Below are positions 44,528-52,589 of a DNA stretch of 64,000 nt, one piece after another. A program made the position numbers and the translations under genes. Position 1 is the stretch's first letter, and every line of letters begins with the position of its first letter. The notes below the pieces were generated by a model. That model ran no database searches, was not told the origin of the DNA, and saw nothing but the letters and a program-made list of their open reading frames with translations. Origin of the DNA: Nostoc linckia NIES-25 (GTDB lineage: Bacteria > Cyanobacteriota > Cyanobacteriia > Cyanobacteriales > Nostocaceae); NCBI RefSeq assembly GCF_002368035.1, contig NZ_AP018222.1, positions 1,611,836 to 1,675,835 of the forward strand. The letters run 5' to 3'.

Positions 44528-45880
44528 ATGCTCACACAGGAACTTCGGGATGCACTGATTGATGCTACCGATTTAAATCAATTGAAATGGGATTTAAATC
44601 GGTTACAACCAGTGGATGTAGGGGAATACATTGAACAATTGCCTGAAAAACAACGGGCGATCGCATTTCGTTTACTCAACAAAAATCAGGCAATTGATGT
44701 ATTTGAATATCTGCCAACAGAGGTACAAGAAGAACTAATTAATTCCCTACATGATGTACAAGTAGCGCACCTTGTAGAAGCGATGAGTCCTGATGAAAGA
44801 GCAGAATTATTTGATGAATTACCTGCTGGAGTAATCAAACGGCTGTTAAAGGAATTGAGTCCAGAACAAAGGCAAGCCACAGCAACAATTCTCGGTTATC
44901 CAGAAGGCACCGCTGGGCGAGTCATGACCACTGAGTATGTCCGGTTACGAGAAGGATTAACTGTAGGTGAGGCGCTCAGTAAAATCCGCCGTCAAGACGA
45001 AGATAAGGAGACAATTTACTACGCCTACGTCACAGACGACAACCGGACACTGGTGAGAGTGGTTTCACTGCGCCAGTTATTGTTTACCTTTCCCGATGTT
45101 TATATCAGAGATATTGCCAGCGATCGCGTCATTAAGGTGAGAACCGAAACTTCCCAAGAAGAAGTCGCCCAAGTCATGAAGCGCTATGACTTAATCGCCA
45201 TTCCCGTAGTCGATCGGGAAGACCGATTGGTGGGTATTGTCACCATCGATGATGTGATCGATATTTTGGAAGAGGAAGCCACAGAAGATATTCAAAAACT
45301 CGCAGGTGTAAGTGGTGATGAAGCTGCTTTGTCTTCTCCATTACTCACCATCCGCAACCGCTTACCCTGGCTGTTGGGCATCATGGCCTTGTATATTGGT
45401 GCAGCTAGCGCGATCGCCCCTTTTCAGTCTGTAATTTCCGCAGTGCCAGTTCTCGCAGTGATCATGCCGATTTTTTCTAATACTGGCGGTACTGTGGGAA
45501 TTCAAGCATTAACCGTGACAATCCGGGGCTTGGGAGTGGGAGAGGTCACACCTAAAGACACCATGAAAATTCTCCGCAAGGAAATCTTCGCTGGTTTAGG
45601 TACAGCCCTGGCTTTAGCCACAACGATGATTTTGCTTTCCTTGATTTGGGCGCGACCCCAAGAACGGTGGGTGGCTTTCATTGCTGGCATGGTCATGGCA
45701 ACAAATACAATAGTAGCCGTGACCCTTGGTACTTTACTGCCAATGGCTTTGAAACGTTTGAAGCTCGACCCTGCCTTGGTTAGCGGCCCATTAGTGACTA
45801 CAATGCTAGATACAATTGGCTTTTTAACATTCCTGAGCCTCATTTCTCTAGCTTTAAACGTTTTTCACTTACCAACATGA
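44528..45880 (+). CDS. mgtE: Magnesium transporter MgtE
   Basis: A 450-residue Mg2+ channel. The N-terminal superhelical MgtE_N domain is at about 15-125 (SLHDVQVAHLVEAMSPDERAELFDELP, LLKELSPEQRQAT). Two CBS domains are at about 130-255, which in known MgtE bind Mg2+ and close the pore (GRVMTTEYVRLREGLTVGEAL, IPVVDREDRLVGIVTIDDVIDILE). Five membrane helices complete the C-terminus (FSNTGGTVGIQALTVTIRGL is the pore signature). The strong AGGAGGT ribosome site may be masked by an upstream complement. Confidence 0.96.
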   Translation: MLTQELRDALIDATDLNQLKWDLNRLQPVDVGEYIEQLPEKQRAIAFRLLNKNQAIDVFEYLPTEVQEELINSLHDVQVAHLVEAMSPDERAELFDELPAGVIKRLLKELSPEQRQATATILGYPEGTAGRVMTTEYVRLREGLTVGEALSKIRRQDEDKETIYYAYVTDDNRTLVRVVSLRQLLFTFPDVYIRDIASDRVIKVRTETSQEEVAQVMKRYDLIAIPVVDREDRLVGIVTIDDVIDILEEEATEDIQKLAGVSGDEAALSSPLLTIRNRLPWLLGIMALYIGAASAIAPFQSVISAVPVLAVIMPIFSNTGGTVGIQALTVTIRGLGVGEVTPKDTMKILRKEIFAGLGTALALATTMILLSLIWARPQERWVAFIAGMVMATNTIVAVTLGTLLPMALKRLKLDPALVSGPLVTTMLDTIGFLTFLSLISLALNVFHLPT

Positions 45881-45881
45881 A

Positions 45882-46018
45882 GGGATTGGGGACTGGGGAC
45901 TGGGGAAAGGGAAAGGGGTAAGGGGAAAAGGGGAAAGATTAAATTTATTCCTTTTCCCTTTTCCCTTTAACCTTTTCCCCTGCCCGATGCCCGATGCCCC
46001 ATTTCCCATGCCCGATAT
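45882..46018. repeat. GGGACTG/CCCGATG 7-mers flanking a purine/pyrimidine hairpin repeat
   Basis: GGGGACTGGGGACTGGGG precedes the composite hairpin element (GGGAAAGGGGTAAGGGG, GATTAAATTTATTCC, CCTTTTCCCC), and CCCGATG copies follow it. It fills almost the whole mgtE-pyrB gap, up to six bases before the pyrB start. Confidence 0.9.
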
Positions 46019-46024
46019 TAAAAT

Positions 46025-47074
46025 ATGCCTACAACAACCTGGAATCGTCACCACGTTCTTTCCCTCGCTGACTTCACGGCGGCTGAATACGATATTGTTT
46101 TGCAAACTGCGGCTTCTTTTCAGGAGGTGCTATCGCGGCGGACGAAGAAAGTGCCAACGTTGCAGGGACAGGTGGTGGCGAATTTATTTTTTGAACCTTC
46201 TACCCGCACCCGTAGCAGTTTTGAACTTGCTGCTAAACGCTTGAGTGCGGATACCTTGAACTTCGCCGCAGCCACGTCTTCTATGACTAAAGGAGAAACT
46301 ATTCTCGATACTGCGAAGACTTATTTGGCTATGGGCACTGATATTATGGTAGTCCGGCATAAAGAGGCGGGAGTACCAAATGCGATCGCTCAAGAAATGG
46401 ATCGTTTAGGTGTAAAAGTTAGTGTCCTGAATGCTGGTGATGGTCAACACGAACATCCATCCCAAGCACTGCTAGACTTATTTACCATTTGTAGTTTAAT
46501 CGACCCAAATCATCCCCGGCTGGAACTTTTAAAGGGTAAAAAGATTGCGATCGTTGGGGATATTTTGCATTCTCGTGTGGCGCGATCGAATATCTGGAGT
46601 TTCATCGCCAGCGGTGCCGAACTACACTTAGCAGCACCCCCCACACTTTTACCCAAGCTATTCGCCGAGTACATCTTGGAATCAGAAGGCAGAAGTCAGA
46701 ATTCAGAATTCACAAATCAGGAGTTTATTACCTCCACGTCCCCCACTCCGCAACTGTTCCTTCATTGGCAGCTAGAACCAGCTTTACAGGACGCCGATTT
46801 TGTGATGACTTTGCGCTTGCAAAAGGAACGGATGACTGCTCACTTATTACCAAGTTTGCGAGAATATCATCAGCTATTTGGCATTACAAGCACAAAACTG
46901 CAACTTTGTAAACCTAATGTTAAAGTTTTGCATCCAGGGCCAGTAAACCGTGGTGTCGAAATCAGTTCTGAGTTGATGGATGACCCAGAATTTAGTCTCA
47001 TTCAATCGCAAGTTACCAGCGGTGTTGCCGTTCGGATGGCGCTGTTGTATTTATTAGGTAGCGGTAAAGCTTAA
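46025..47074 (+). CDS. pyrB: Aspartate carbamoyltransferase catalytic chain
   Basis: First committed step of pyrimidine synthesis, joining carbamoyl phosphate and aspartate. The carbamoyl-phosphate motif FFEPSTRTRSSFE is at about 55-67, HPSQALLD at about 144-151, and the aspartate-side LHPGPVNRGVEI near the C-terminus. At 349 residues it is longer than the usual 305-330. The excess is at about 221-243, where SEGRSQNSEFTNQEF... interrupts the fold just before LFLHWQLEPAL. That insert is encoded by the AATTCAG 7-mer found between genes elsewhere in the window. Catalytic residues are intact, so it is probably active. Confidence 0.95.
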   Translation: MPTTTWNRHHVLSLADFTAAEYDIVLQTAASFQEVLSRRTKKVPTLQGQVVANLFFEPSTRTRSSFELAAKRLSADTLNFAAATSSMTKGETILDTAKTYLAMGTDIMVVRHKEAGVPNAIAQEMDRLGVKVSVLNAGDGQHEHPSQALLDLFTICSLIDPNHPRLELLKGKKIAIVGDILHSRVARSNIWSFIASGAELHLAAPPTLLPKLFAEYILESEGRSQNSEFTNQEFITSTSPTPQLFLHWQLEPALQDADFVMTLRLQKERMTAHLLPSLREYHQLFGITSTKLQLCKPNVKVLHPGPVNRGVEISSELMDDPEFSLIQSQVTSGVAVRMALLYLLGSGKA

Positions 47075-47155
47075 TCCGGCTTTGCACATCACGTATGCTA
47101 GGCGAAGTGTTTGGAGTCAGGAAGGATTGAGTAATTGAGTTCGATTCCCGACAGT

Positions 47156-48928
47156 TCAAGTATCGTCTTGCATACTAATTAACTTGGCGTAATAACCATC
47201 CTGGGCAAGTAGTTCGTCATGACTGCCAGCCTCCACGATACGCCCTTGTTCAAGTACGTAGATTCTATCTACATAACGTGCCGCCAACATCCGGTGAGAA
47301 ACTAATACTGTAGTAAGTCCATTCCTGACTGTTCGCAATTGCGACAGAACTAAAGCCTCAGTTCTGGTATCCAGCGCAGAAAAGCAGTCGTCCAGCAGCA
47401 AGATAGGGGTCTGGCGAATCAGTCCACGGGCTAGACTGGTTCTTTGTTTCTGTCCACCTGATAAAGTTACCCCACGCTCGCCAATTAATGTGGATAGGCC
47501 TGCACTGAATTTGTCGATAGTTGCTTCAAGCTGTGCATCTCGCGCAGCCTGCCAGATTAACTCTAATGGTCGCTCCGGATTATCGAATGAGATGTTCTCT
47601 GAAATTGGAGCTGCAAACAGAAACGCGTCTTGGGGTACAAATGATAGATTTTGCCGTAGATGACCCAGCCCAATGTCTCGTAGGTCTTGCCCATCCACTT
47701 TGATTTGTCCGCTATTAGGCTCCAATTGCCTAGCCAGCAGCCGCAGCAAGGTAGATTTGCCAGCTCCTACACGACCGATGATGGCAATCATTTCGCCAGG
47801 GCTGATACTCAAGGATATCTCTTCTAGAACCAGACGCGATCGCAGCCCAGCAGCAACCGGGTAACTGTATGACAGATCGTAAACTGCGATTTCGCCATTG
47901 ATAGGCTGGGCTGATGAGCCTGCTGGAGCATCTTGAATCTCAGGTTTTTCATCCACGATCTCAAATACTCTGGTTGCAGCTGTACTGGCATTGAGCAAAG
48001 TATAGACTACAAAACTGCTCTCCTTGATTACCCCAAGAATCATAGCCAAATAAAAGATAAAAGCTGTCAGCGTGCCGACACTCATTTGCCCAGCCAATAC
48101 TTGGTTGCCACCCACGCCAACAACGATTAAGGTCATCAAACCACTACCCAGAACAATAGAGGCAGTGAGAATAGCGTTCAAATCGATCGACTTTTGATGA
48201 GCTAGCGCATAACCATGTGACACGCCTGTAAAATGACTAATCTCACGCTCTTCCTGGGCATGAGACTGGATGGTACGGATACCCTTGAGGTTTTGCTGTA
48301 CTGTTTCTGTCAACTTGCCAAAACCTGCTTGCACCGCTGCCGATGCCAGCAAAATACGCCCAGCTAAATACCAGCTATTAACAACCATTACTAGCAGTAA
48401 AGGAATGAGCAACAATGTTAACTCAAGCGACTGCTGCACCATGAAAATCGGTGCAATCAACGCCACACCTATTATGCTCACCAGTCGATGCACAGCAGAA
48501 CGAAAAAAGCGACGAATGGATTCCATGTCATTAGTCGCCCGTGCAATTAAGTCACCCAACTGGTAATTTGCATAAAAGCCGCGACCAAGGGTCTGTAAGT
48601 GTGCGTAAAATTCTTGCCGTAAATCATAAGATATATAGATTGAAATGAGCGCATTGTTGCGACGACCAAAGTGCAGGATCGCAAAGCGCACAACTGTCAA
48701 ACCAAGTATCGCCAGAGTCGTTAATAAAATATTCTCGTCCTGTTTTGAAATCAGATCGATCCCGACTTTCAGATAGATAGGAATGGCAGCTTCAACAACA
48801 TGAACAGCCAGCAGGGCTAATACTGCTATCAACCACTGAAAACGGTAAGGCTTAAAGTAGTGAAAAAGCCGCTGTAATGAAGTGAAAGTACGTAAGTCCG
48901 ATTTCAATCTTTCTCGGTCGGCTAGCAT
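47156..48928 (-). CDS. ABC exporter half-transporter (degenerate catalytic site)
   Basis: A 590-residue half-ABC exporter: six membrane spans (about 30-320), then an ATPase domain with Walker A GRVGAGKST, signature LSGGQKQRTSLARGL and Walker B LLLDDCFSALD. The base that normally follows Walker B as glutamate is aspartate here (DD instead of DE). That is typical of one half of heterodimeric exporters such as TM287/288 or BmrCD. Its partner is very likely the neighbouring upstream half-transporter. The substrate is unknown; lipid, peptide or drug export is possible. Confidence 0.9.
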   Translation of the reverse strand: MLADRERLKSDLRTFTSLQRLFHYFKPYRFQWLIAVLALLAVHVVEAAIPIYLKVGIDLISKQDENILLTTLAILGLTVVRFAILHFGRRNNALISIYISYDLRQEFYAHLQTLGRGFYANYQLGDLIARATNDMESIRRFFRSAVHRLVSIIGVALIAPIFMVQQSLELTLLLIPLLLVMVVNSWYLAGRILLASAAVQAGFGKLTETVQQNLKGIRTIQSHAQEEREISHFTGVSHGYALAHQKSIDLNAILTASIVLGSGLMTLIVVGVGGNQVLAGQMSVGTLTAFIFYLAMILGVIKESSFVVYTLLNASTAATRVFEIVDEKPEIQDAPAGSSAQPINGEIAVYDLSYSYPVAAGLRSRLVLEEISLSISPGEMIAIIGRVGAGKSTLLRLLARQLEPNSGQIKVDGQDLRDIGLGHLRQNLSFVPQDAFLFAAPISENISFDNPERPLELIWQAARDAQLEATIDKFSAGLSTLIGERGVTLSGGQKQRTSLARGLIRQTPILLLDDCFSALDTRTEALVLSQLRTVRNGLTTVLVSHRMLAARYVDRIYVLEQGRIVEAGSHDELLAQDGYYAKLISMQDDT

Positions 48929-49118
48929 CGGTTTAATCTTGCTATATAGGGAAAAATCAATATTGAATAAAGGCTATTATTTTGTGGAATTGCTCAATTA
49001 CAGCAGGTGAGCATCTAAGATAATTTACAGGTTTTTAATTCCCGAATAATCAGGCTAATACAGTTTAATTGAGGTTAATTCTTTGTACAAATGTATTTTT
49101 CACAAATCACTTCAATAT

Positions 49119-49223
49119 TAGACTTATTGCAGAAGTCGGGAAAAGGGAAAGGGGGAAAGGTTTGATATTTTCCCTTTCCCCTTTAACCACAAAAGTGCTT
49201 TTTGCACTTTTGCAAGAGGTCTA
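49119..49223. mobile_element. MITE-like element A
   Basis: TAGACTTATTGCA at 49119-49131 and TGCAAGAGGTCTA at 49211-49223 form terminal inverted repeats (11 of 13 matching), 105 bases apart end to end. The interior carries the GGGAAAGGG/CCCTTTCCC purine/pyrimidine hairpin and a second stem, GCAAAAGTGC-like. There is no coding capacity. It lies between the two half-transporter genes. The same termini occur at 55848-55972. Confidence 0.65.
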
Positions 49224-49256
49224 TTAGACATCTTTAGTTGGGTGGTTTGATGTGTT

Positions 49257-51131
49257 TTAACGGATATCCTTGTACAATTGGGCTTCATAAAGTGTTTTAT
49301 AAAAACCATTACGAAGCATCAATTGTGTGTGGTTTCCCACCTCCACTAACTGTCCATGATTTAATACAACAATGCGATCGGCTTGGCGGATGGTCTGTAA
49401 TCTGTGGGCAATGATGATGGAAGTTCTGTTGGCGGTGACTGTGGCCAGTGCTGCTTGAATGGCAGCTTCCGTTTCTGGGTCAATACTAGCTGTGGCTTCA
49501 TCCAGAATCAGGATTTCGGGGTTTAAGGCAATGACACGGGTAAAGACTAACAACTGGCGTTGACCTTGTGATAGATTTTGCCCGCGGTCTTCCAGTACGG
49601 TATCAAAGCCTAGTGGCAAGGCTTCAATGAAATCTAAAGTCTGTATCAATCTGGCGGCTTGTCGGGCATCTTCCAGTGTGATAGTTGGATTACCCAATGC
49701 GATGTTCTCATAGACGCTGCCAGGGAACAGATGAAAGTCTTGAAAGATGACACCTACGCGCTTGCGAATCTGTGCAGGGTCTATCTGCATGATATCGATA
49801 CCGTCAATGAACAAGCTATTTTCAGGCACATCGTAAAAACGGCAGATGAGCCGCGTCAGTGTGGTCTTGCCAGAGCCAGTGGGCCCAACAATAGCGATGT
49901 TCTCGCCGGGTGCGACATTGAGATTGAAGTGCCGAATAACCGATTCGCCAGTTTCGTAACGGAAATTCAGGTCACGAAACTCGATACGACCATGTAAGCC
50001 TTCAGGCAAGGGTGTAGGCTGCGATGGCACGGACAAAGACTCCTTCCAGTCAAGCAGCTGGAATATGCGATCGCAAGCTGCCACCGCACGGAACACTGCA
50101 TTAGCTTGATCGCCCAAAGCTACAATCGGACGGAACAGCATATCGCTAAATTGCAAGAACAACACCACCGATCCCAGAGTGGTAGTGTGGCTAAGTACAT
50201 GTTGTCCGCCGAACCAGAGGATGGAAGCGATCGCCAAATAAGATACGTTATCGATAATGGGGTTGTATACTGTCTCTGCCATGATGGCTTTAGTCTCAGC
50301 CACTCGATTGGCGTCGTTAATCGCAGAGTACTGTTTAAAGCTCAGTGCCTCCCGCCTTGACATCTGCACGATTTCAATACCTGATAAGTTTTCGTGCAAA
50401 TGCTCGTTGAGGCGTGATAAGGTGGCACGGATGACCTGATAAATCGGACTAGAATAATACCTGAACGCAATGATGACACCCGCCACAACAAACAATAAGG
50501 GTGATAGTTTTGCTACCAGTATCGCATCCAGAGACAGCATTACACTAACAGCGACAACTAGGGGAATCAATTCTCCAGCCAGCGCACCGACACCAGTCAG
50601 CAGTTCGGACAAGCTCTCGATATCGTTAGCGATCCTAGTCAATAACTGTCCAACCATAACTCGGTCATAAAAAGCAGCGGGAAGATGCTCGACATGGGCA
50701 AACAGATCCCGACGCAAGTCGCTCAGACCCAATAATGCTGCACGGGACAACTGGGTGCGGAAGGCGTACCCAAAGCCAGACCACAGCAGCACCCAGAGTA
50801 AGCCGACTACGCAGGCTGCGATTACTTGTTTGGTGTGCAGTGCGATGGCTAACCATTCGATTAATGCCGTTTGTCCATAGTCTGGGAGATCAGTCCGGTA
50901 GTTATGCATCAGGATGCCGTCTACTACCACCCGACTAACCACGATTGGTACTAACACCGCAGCGGTGGCCGAGAGCATAGCAAACAGCAGCGCTAACGCA
51001 ATGCGCCAGCGGTACGGGGCCATCCAGTGCCGTAGGCGCCAGACATTGTTGATAAAGGAGTTATGCGTACCGATCAATGCTTCAAAGGGGTTGAGCCGGA
51101 CAAGAGTGTTAGAGGTGTTTGATGATGTCAT
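49257..51131 (-). CDS. ABC exporter half-transporter (consensus catalytic site)
   Basis: Half-ABC exporter of 624 residues with six membrane spans (about 35-330). The ATPase domain has Walker A GPTGSGKTT, an altered signature LSQGQRQLL (usually LSGGQ) and a complete Walker B LILDEATASID with the catalytic glutamate. Pairing with the downstream half-transporter, which lacks that glutamate, suggests one asymmetric heterodimer with a single competent hydrolysis site. I prefer the ATG at 51131 (MTSSNTSNT); in-frame ATG 51158 and TTG 51164 would add 9-11 residues. Confidence 0.88.
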   Translation of the reverse strand: MTSSNTSNTLVRLNPFEALIGTHNSFINNVWRLRHWMAPYRWRIALALLFAMLSATAAVLVPIVVSRVVVDGILMHNYRTDLPDYGQTALIEWLAIALHTKQVIAACVVGLLWVLLWSGFGYAFRTQLSRAALLGLSDLRRDLFAHVEHLPAAFYDRVMVGQLLTRIANDIESLSELLTGVGALAGELIPLVVAVSVMLSLDAILVAKLSPLLFVVAGVIIAFRYYSSPIYQVIRATLSRLNEHLHENLSGIEIVQMSRREALSFKQYSAINDANRVAETKAIMAETVYNPIIDNVSYLAIASILWFGGQHVLSHTTTLGSVVLFLQFSDMLFRPIVALGDQANAVFRAVAACDRIFQLLDWKESLSVPSQPTPLPEGLHGRIEFRDLNFRYETGESVIRHFNLNVAPGENIAIVGPTGSGKTTLTRLICRFYDVPENSLFIDGIDIMQIDPAQIRKRVGVIFQDFHLFPGSVYENIALGNPTITLEDARQAARLIQTLDFIEALPLGFDTVLEDRGQNLSQGQRQLLVFTRVIALNPEILILDEATASIDPETEAAIQAALATVTANRTSIIIAHRLQTIRQADRIVVLNHGQLVEVGNHTQLMLRNGFYKTLYEAQLYKDIR

Positions 51132-51484
51132 ATTTCCATCGCCCCAGGACTTAGGCATTAACAAATTAGATAAGTCTTCTGCATCGATTTGATGACTTCT
51201 TCACAGATTGCTTCTGGTTGTGGCAAAGGTGGTTTTTTCGTCAGGTCGTGTAGTCATTGCTTTCTTAGTGCATTTGTTACTGAAGCAAGCTGTATATTTC
51301 TGGTTTTGTAGGTTCAAGCTTCAGCTGATATATTACGCCCTCTATTTTCTACTGCTTGTTTTAATCACTGGAAGCACTTATAAATAAAAATACTATTAAT
51401 CGGTCGGAATAACGTATTTTGATGAAGCTTATAGTCTCATGAACGAGAGTAAAAAGCAAGCATAGAACTATTACCATAATTGCT
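51132..51484. other. Gap between ABC genes and the acetyltransferase remnant
   Basis: A gene-free region between divergent units. It should contain the promoter of the ABC pair. I noted no repeat array or terminator. Confidence 0.4.
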
Positions 51485-51850
51485 ATGGCGGACATAGAAA
51501 TCCGGGCTTTTGAACTTACTGATGAGTCTGCCGTCATCGCCTTATGGATGCGGTGTGGTTTAACTCGACTCTGGAATAATCCCAAAAACGACATTGAGCG
51601 AAAGCTTTGTCTACAACCCCATCTTTTTCTTGTAGGTATAATTGGTCAGGAGATTGTAGCAACGGTTATGGTAGGAGCCGAGAGGCATTGAGGTTGGATA
51701 AATTACCTTGCAGGTGCTCCGCTTGAGCAAATCATTGCTTTGTATCATTGGAGACAACAGCGAGAAGTCTTTGAGATGCACTTTTGCAGAAATTCGCGCT
51801 GTCGAGATCCCCTAATTTTTCACGAATTATTTAGGATTACGTATGCCTAA
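51485..51850 (+). pseudogene. GNAT acetyltransferase remnant
   Basis: The frame starts at an ATG with a normal GNAT N-terminus (IEIRAFELTDESAVIALWMRCGLTR.., FLVGIIGQEIVATVMVGAERH) and hits a TGA at 51689-51691. The same frame then reads GWINYLAGAP, the expected next segment of this family (RGWINYLAV), so an arginine codon CGA probably became TGA. After that the sequence diverges from the family and ends at 51850. The acetyl-CoA-binding R/Q-x-x-G-x-G/A motif is missing. The gene is therefore both interrupted and truncated and is unlikely to be functional. Confidence 0.75.
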
Positions 51851-52030
51851 AGTTATTGGTAACAATCTTTTGATTTTAATCCCATAGGATTATTTTAGGG
51901 CAAAATACATAATCTCAGAGATATTATCTATTCTTCCGATCGCATGAAGACGTGGCTCTAGAATTTTGGGACACTTTAACCATAGAAGTCAAGAATTTCA
52001 TGGCTTTTAGAAGTGTCGGAGGTAATAAAT

Positions 52031-52471
52031 ATGAAACCAATATTTTTGACGGCAGCAGCTTTACTCACTACGTTATCTTTTGCTGCTCCTACTCCCGTCA
52101 AAGCTGAAAACTCCGCCCCTGTCCGGCGTTTGCTGGAAACTAGAGAGTGTTTTGGATGCGATTTAACAGGAGCAAATCTTAAAGGCGCTCATCTCATAGG
52201 TGTTGACTTAAGAAACGCCAATTTGAAAGGTGCCAACTTAGAAGGTGCCAACTTAGAAGGTGCTGATTTAACTGGTGCTAATTTGAGTTCTGCTAATCTT
52301 GAAGAAGCATTCGTCAGCGATACTATCTTAAATAATGCTAATCTCACCAATGTTAACTTAAGTAATTCTCGTTTATATAATAGTGACGTAAATGGTGCAG
52401 TTTTGGCTAATATCGATTTAAGCGGTGCTGATGTGTTTAATACTGCTATTAGCGTTGGTGGTGAATATTAA
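52031..52471 (+). CDS. Secreted pentapeptide-repeat protein
   Basis: A 146-residue protein with an N-terminal signal peptide (FLTAAALLTTLSFAAPTPVKAE). A short Cys-containing segment (LETRECFGCDLTGANL) follows, then about 17 pentapeptide repeats of the A(D/N)Lxx type that fold into a right-handed beta-helix. It should be exported to the periplasm or lumen. The motif RECxGCDLxGANLxG is common in cyanobacterial members. The ATG at 52031 has a GGAGGT ribosome site; an in-frame GTG at 52013 lies before that site and is unlikely. Confidence 0.88.
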   Translation: MKPIFLTAAALLTTLSFAAPTPVKAENSAPVRRLLETRECFGCDLTGANLKGAHLIGVDLRNANLKGANLEGANLEGADLTGANLSSANLEEAFVSDTILNNANLTNVNLSNSRLYNSDVNGAVLANIDLSGADVFNTAISVGGEY

Positions 52472-52477
52472 TTAATC

Positions 52478-52576
52478 AATTTTGGATTTTGGATTTTGGA
52501 TTGTTTTTGTGTAGAAACTTTAGAGGCTTATTAAACAATTTTGGATTTTGAATCTGGCAATCCAAAATCCAAAATT
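52478..52576. repeat. Inverted TTTTGGA 7-mer repeat between convergent genes
   Basis: AATTTTGGATTTTGGA at 52478-52493 has its exact complement at 52561-52576, a 16-bp stem made of 7-mer units. It separates the 3' ends of the pentapeptide gene and tldE, so it may act as a bidirectional transcript end. Confidence 0.85.
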
Positions 52577-52589
52577 TAAAATCTAAAAT

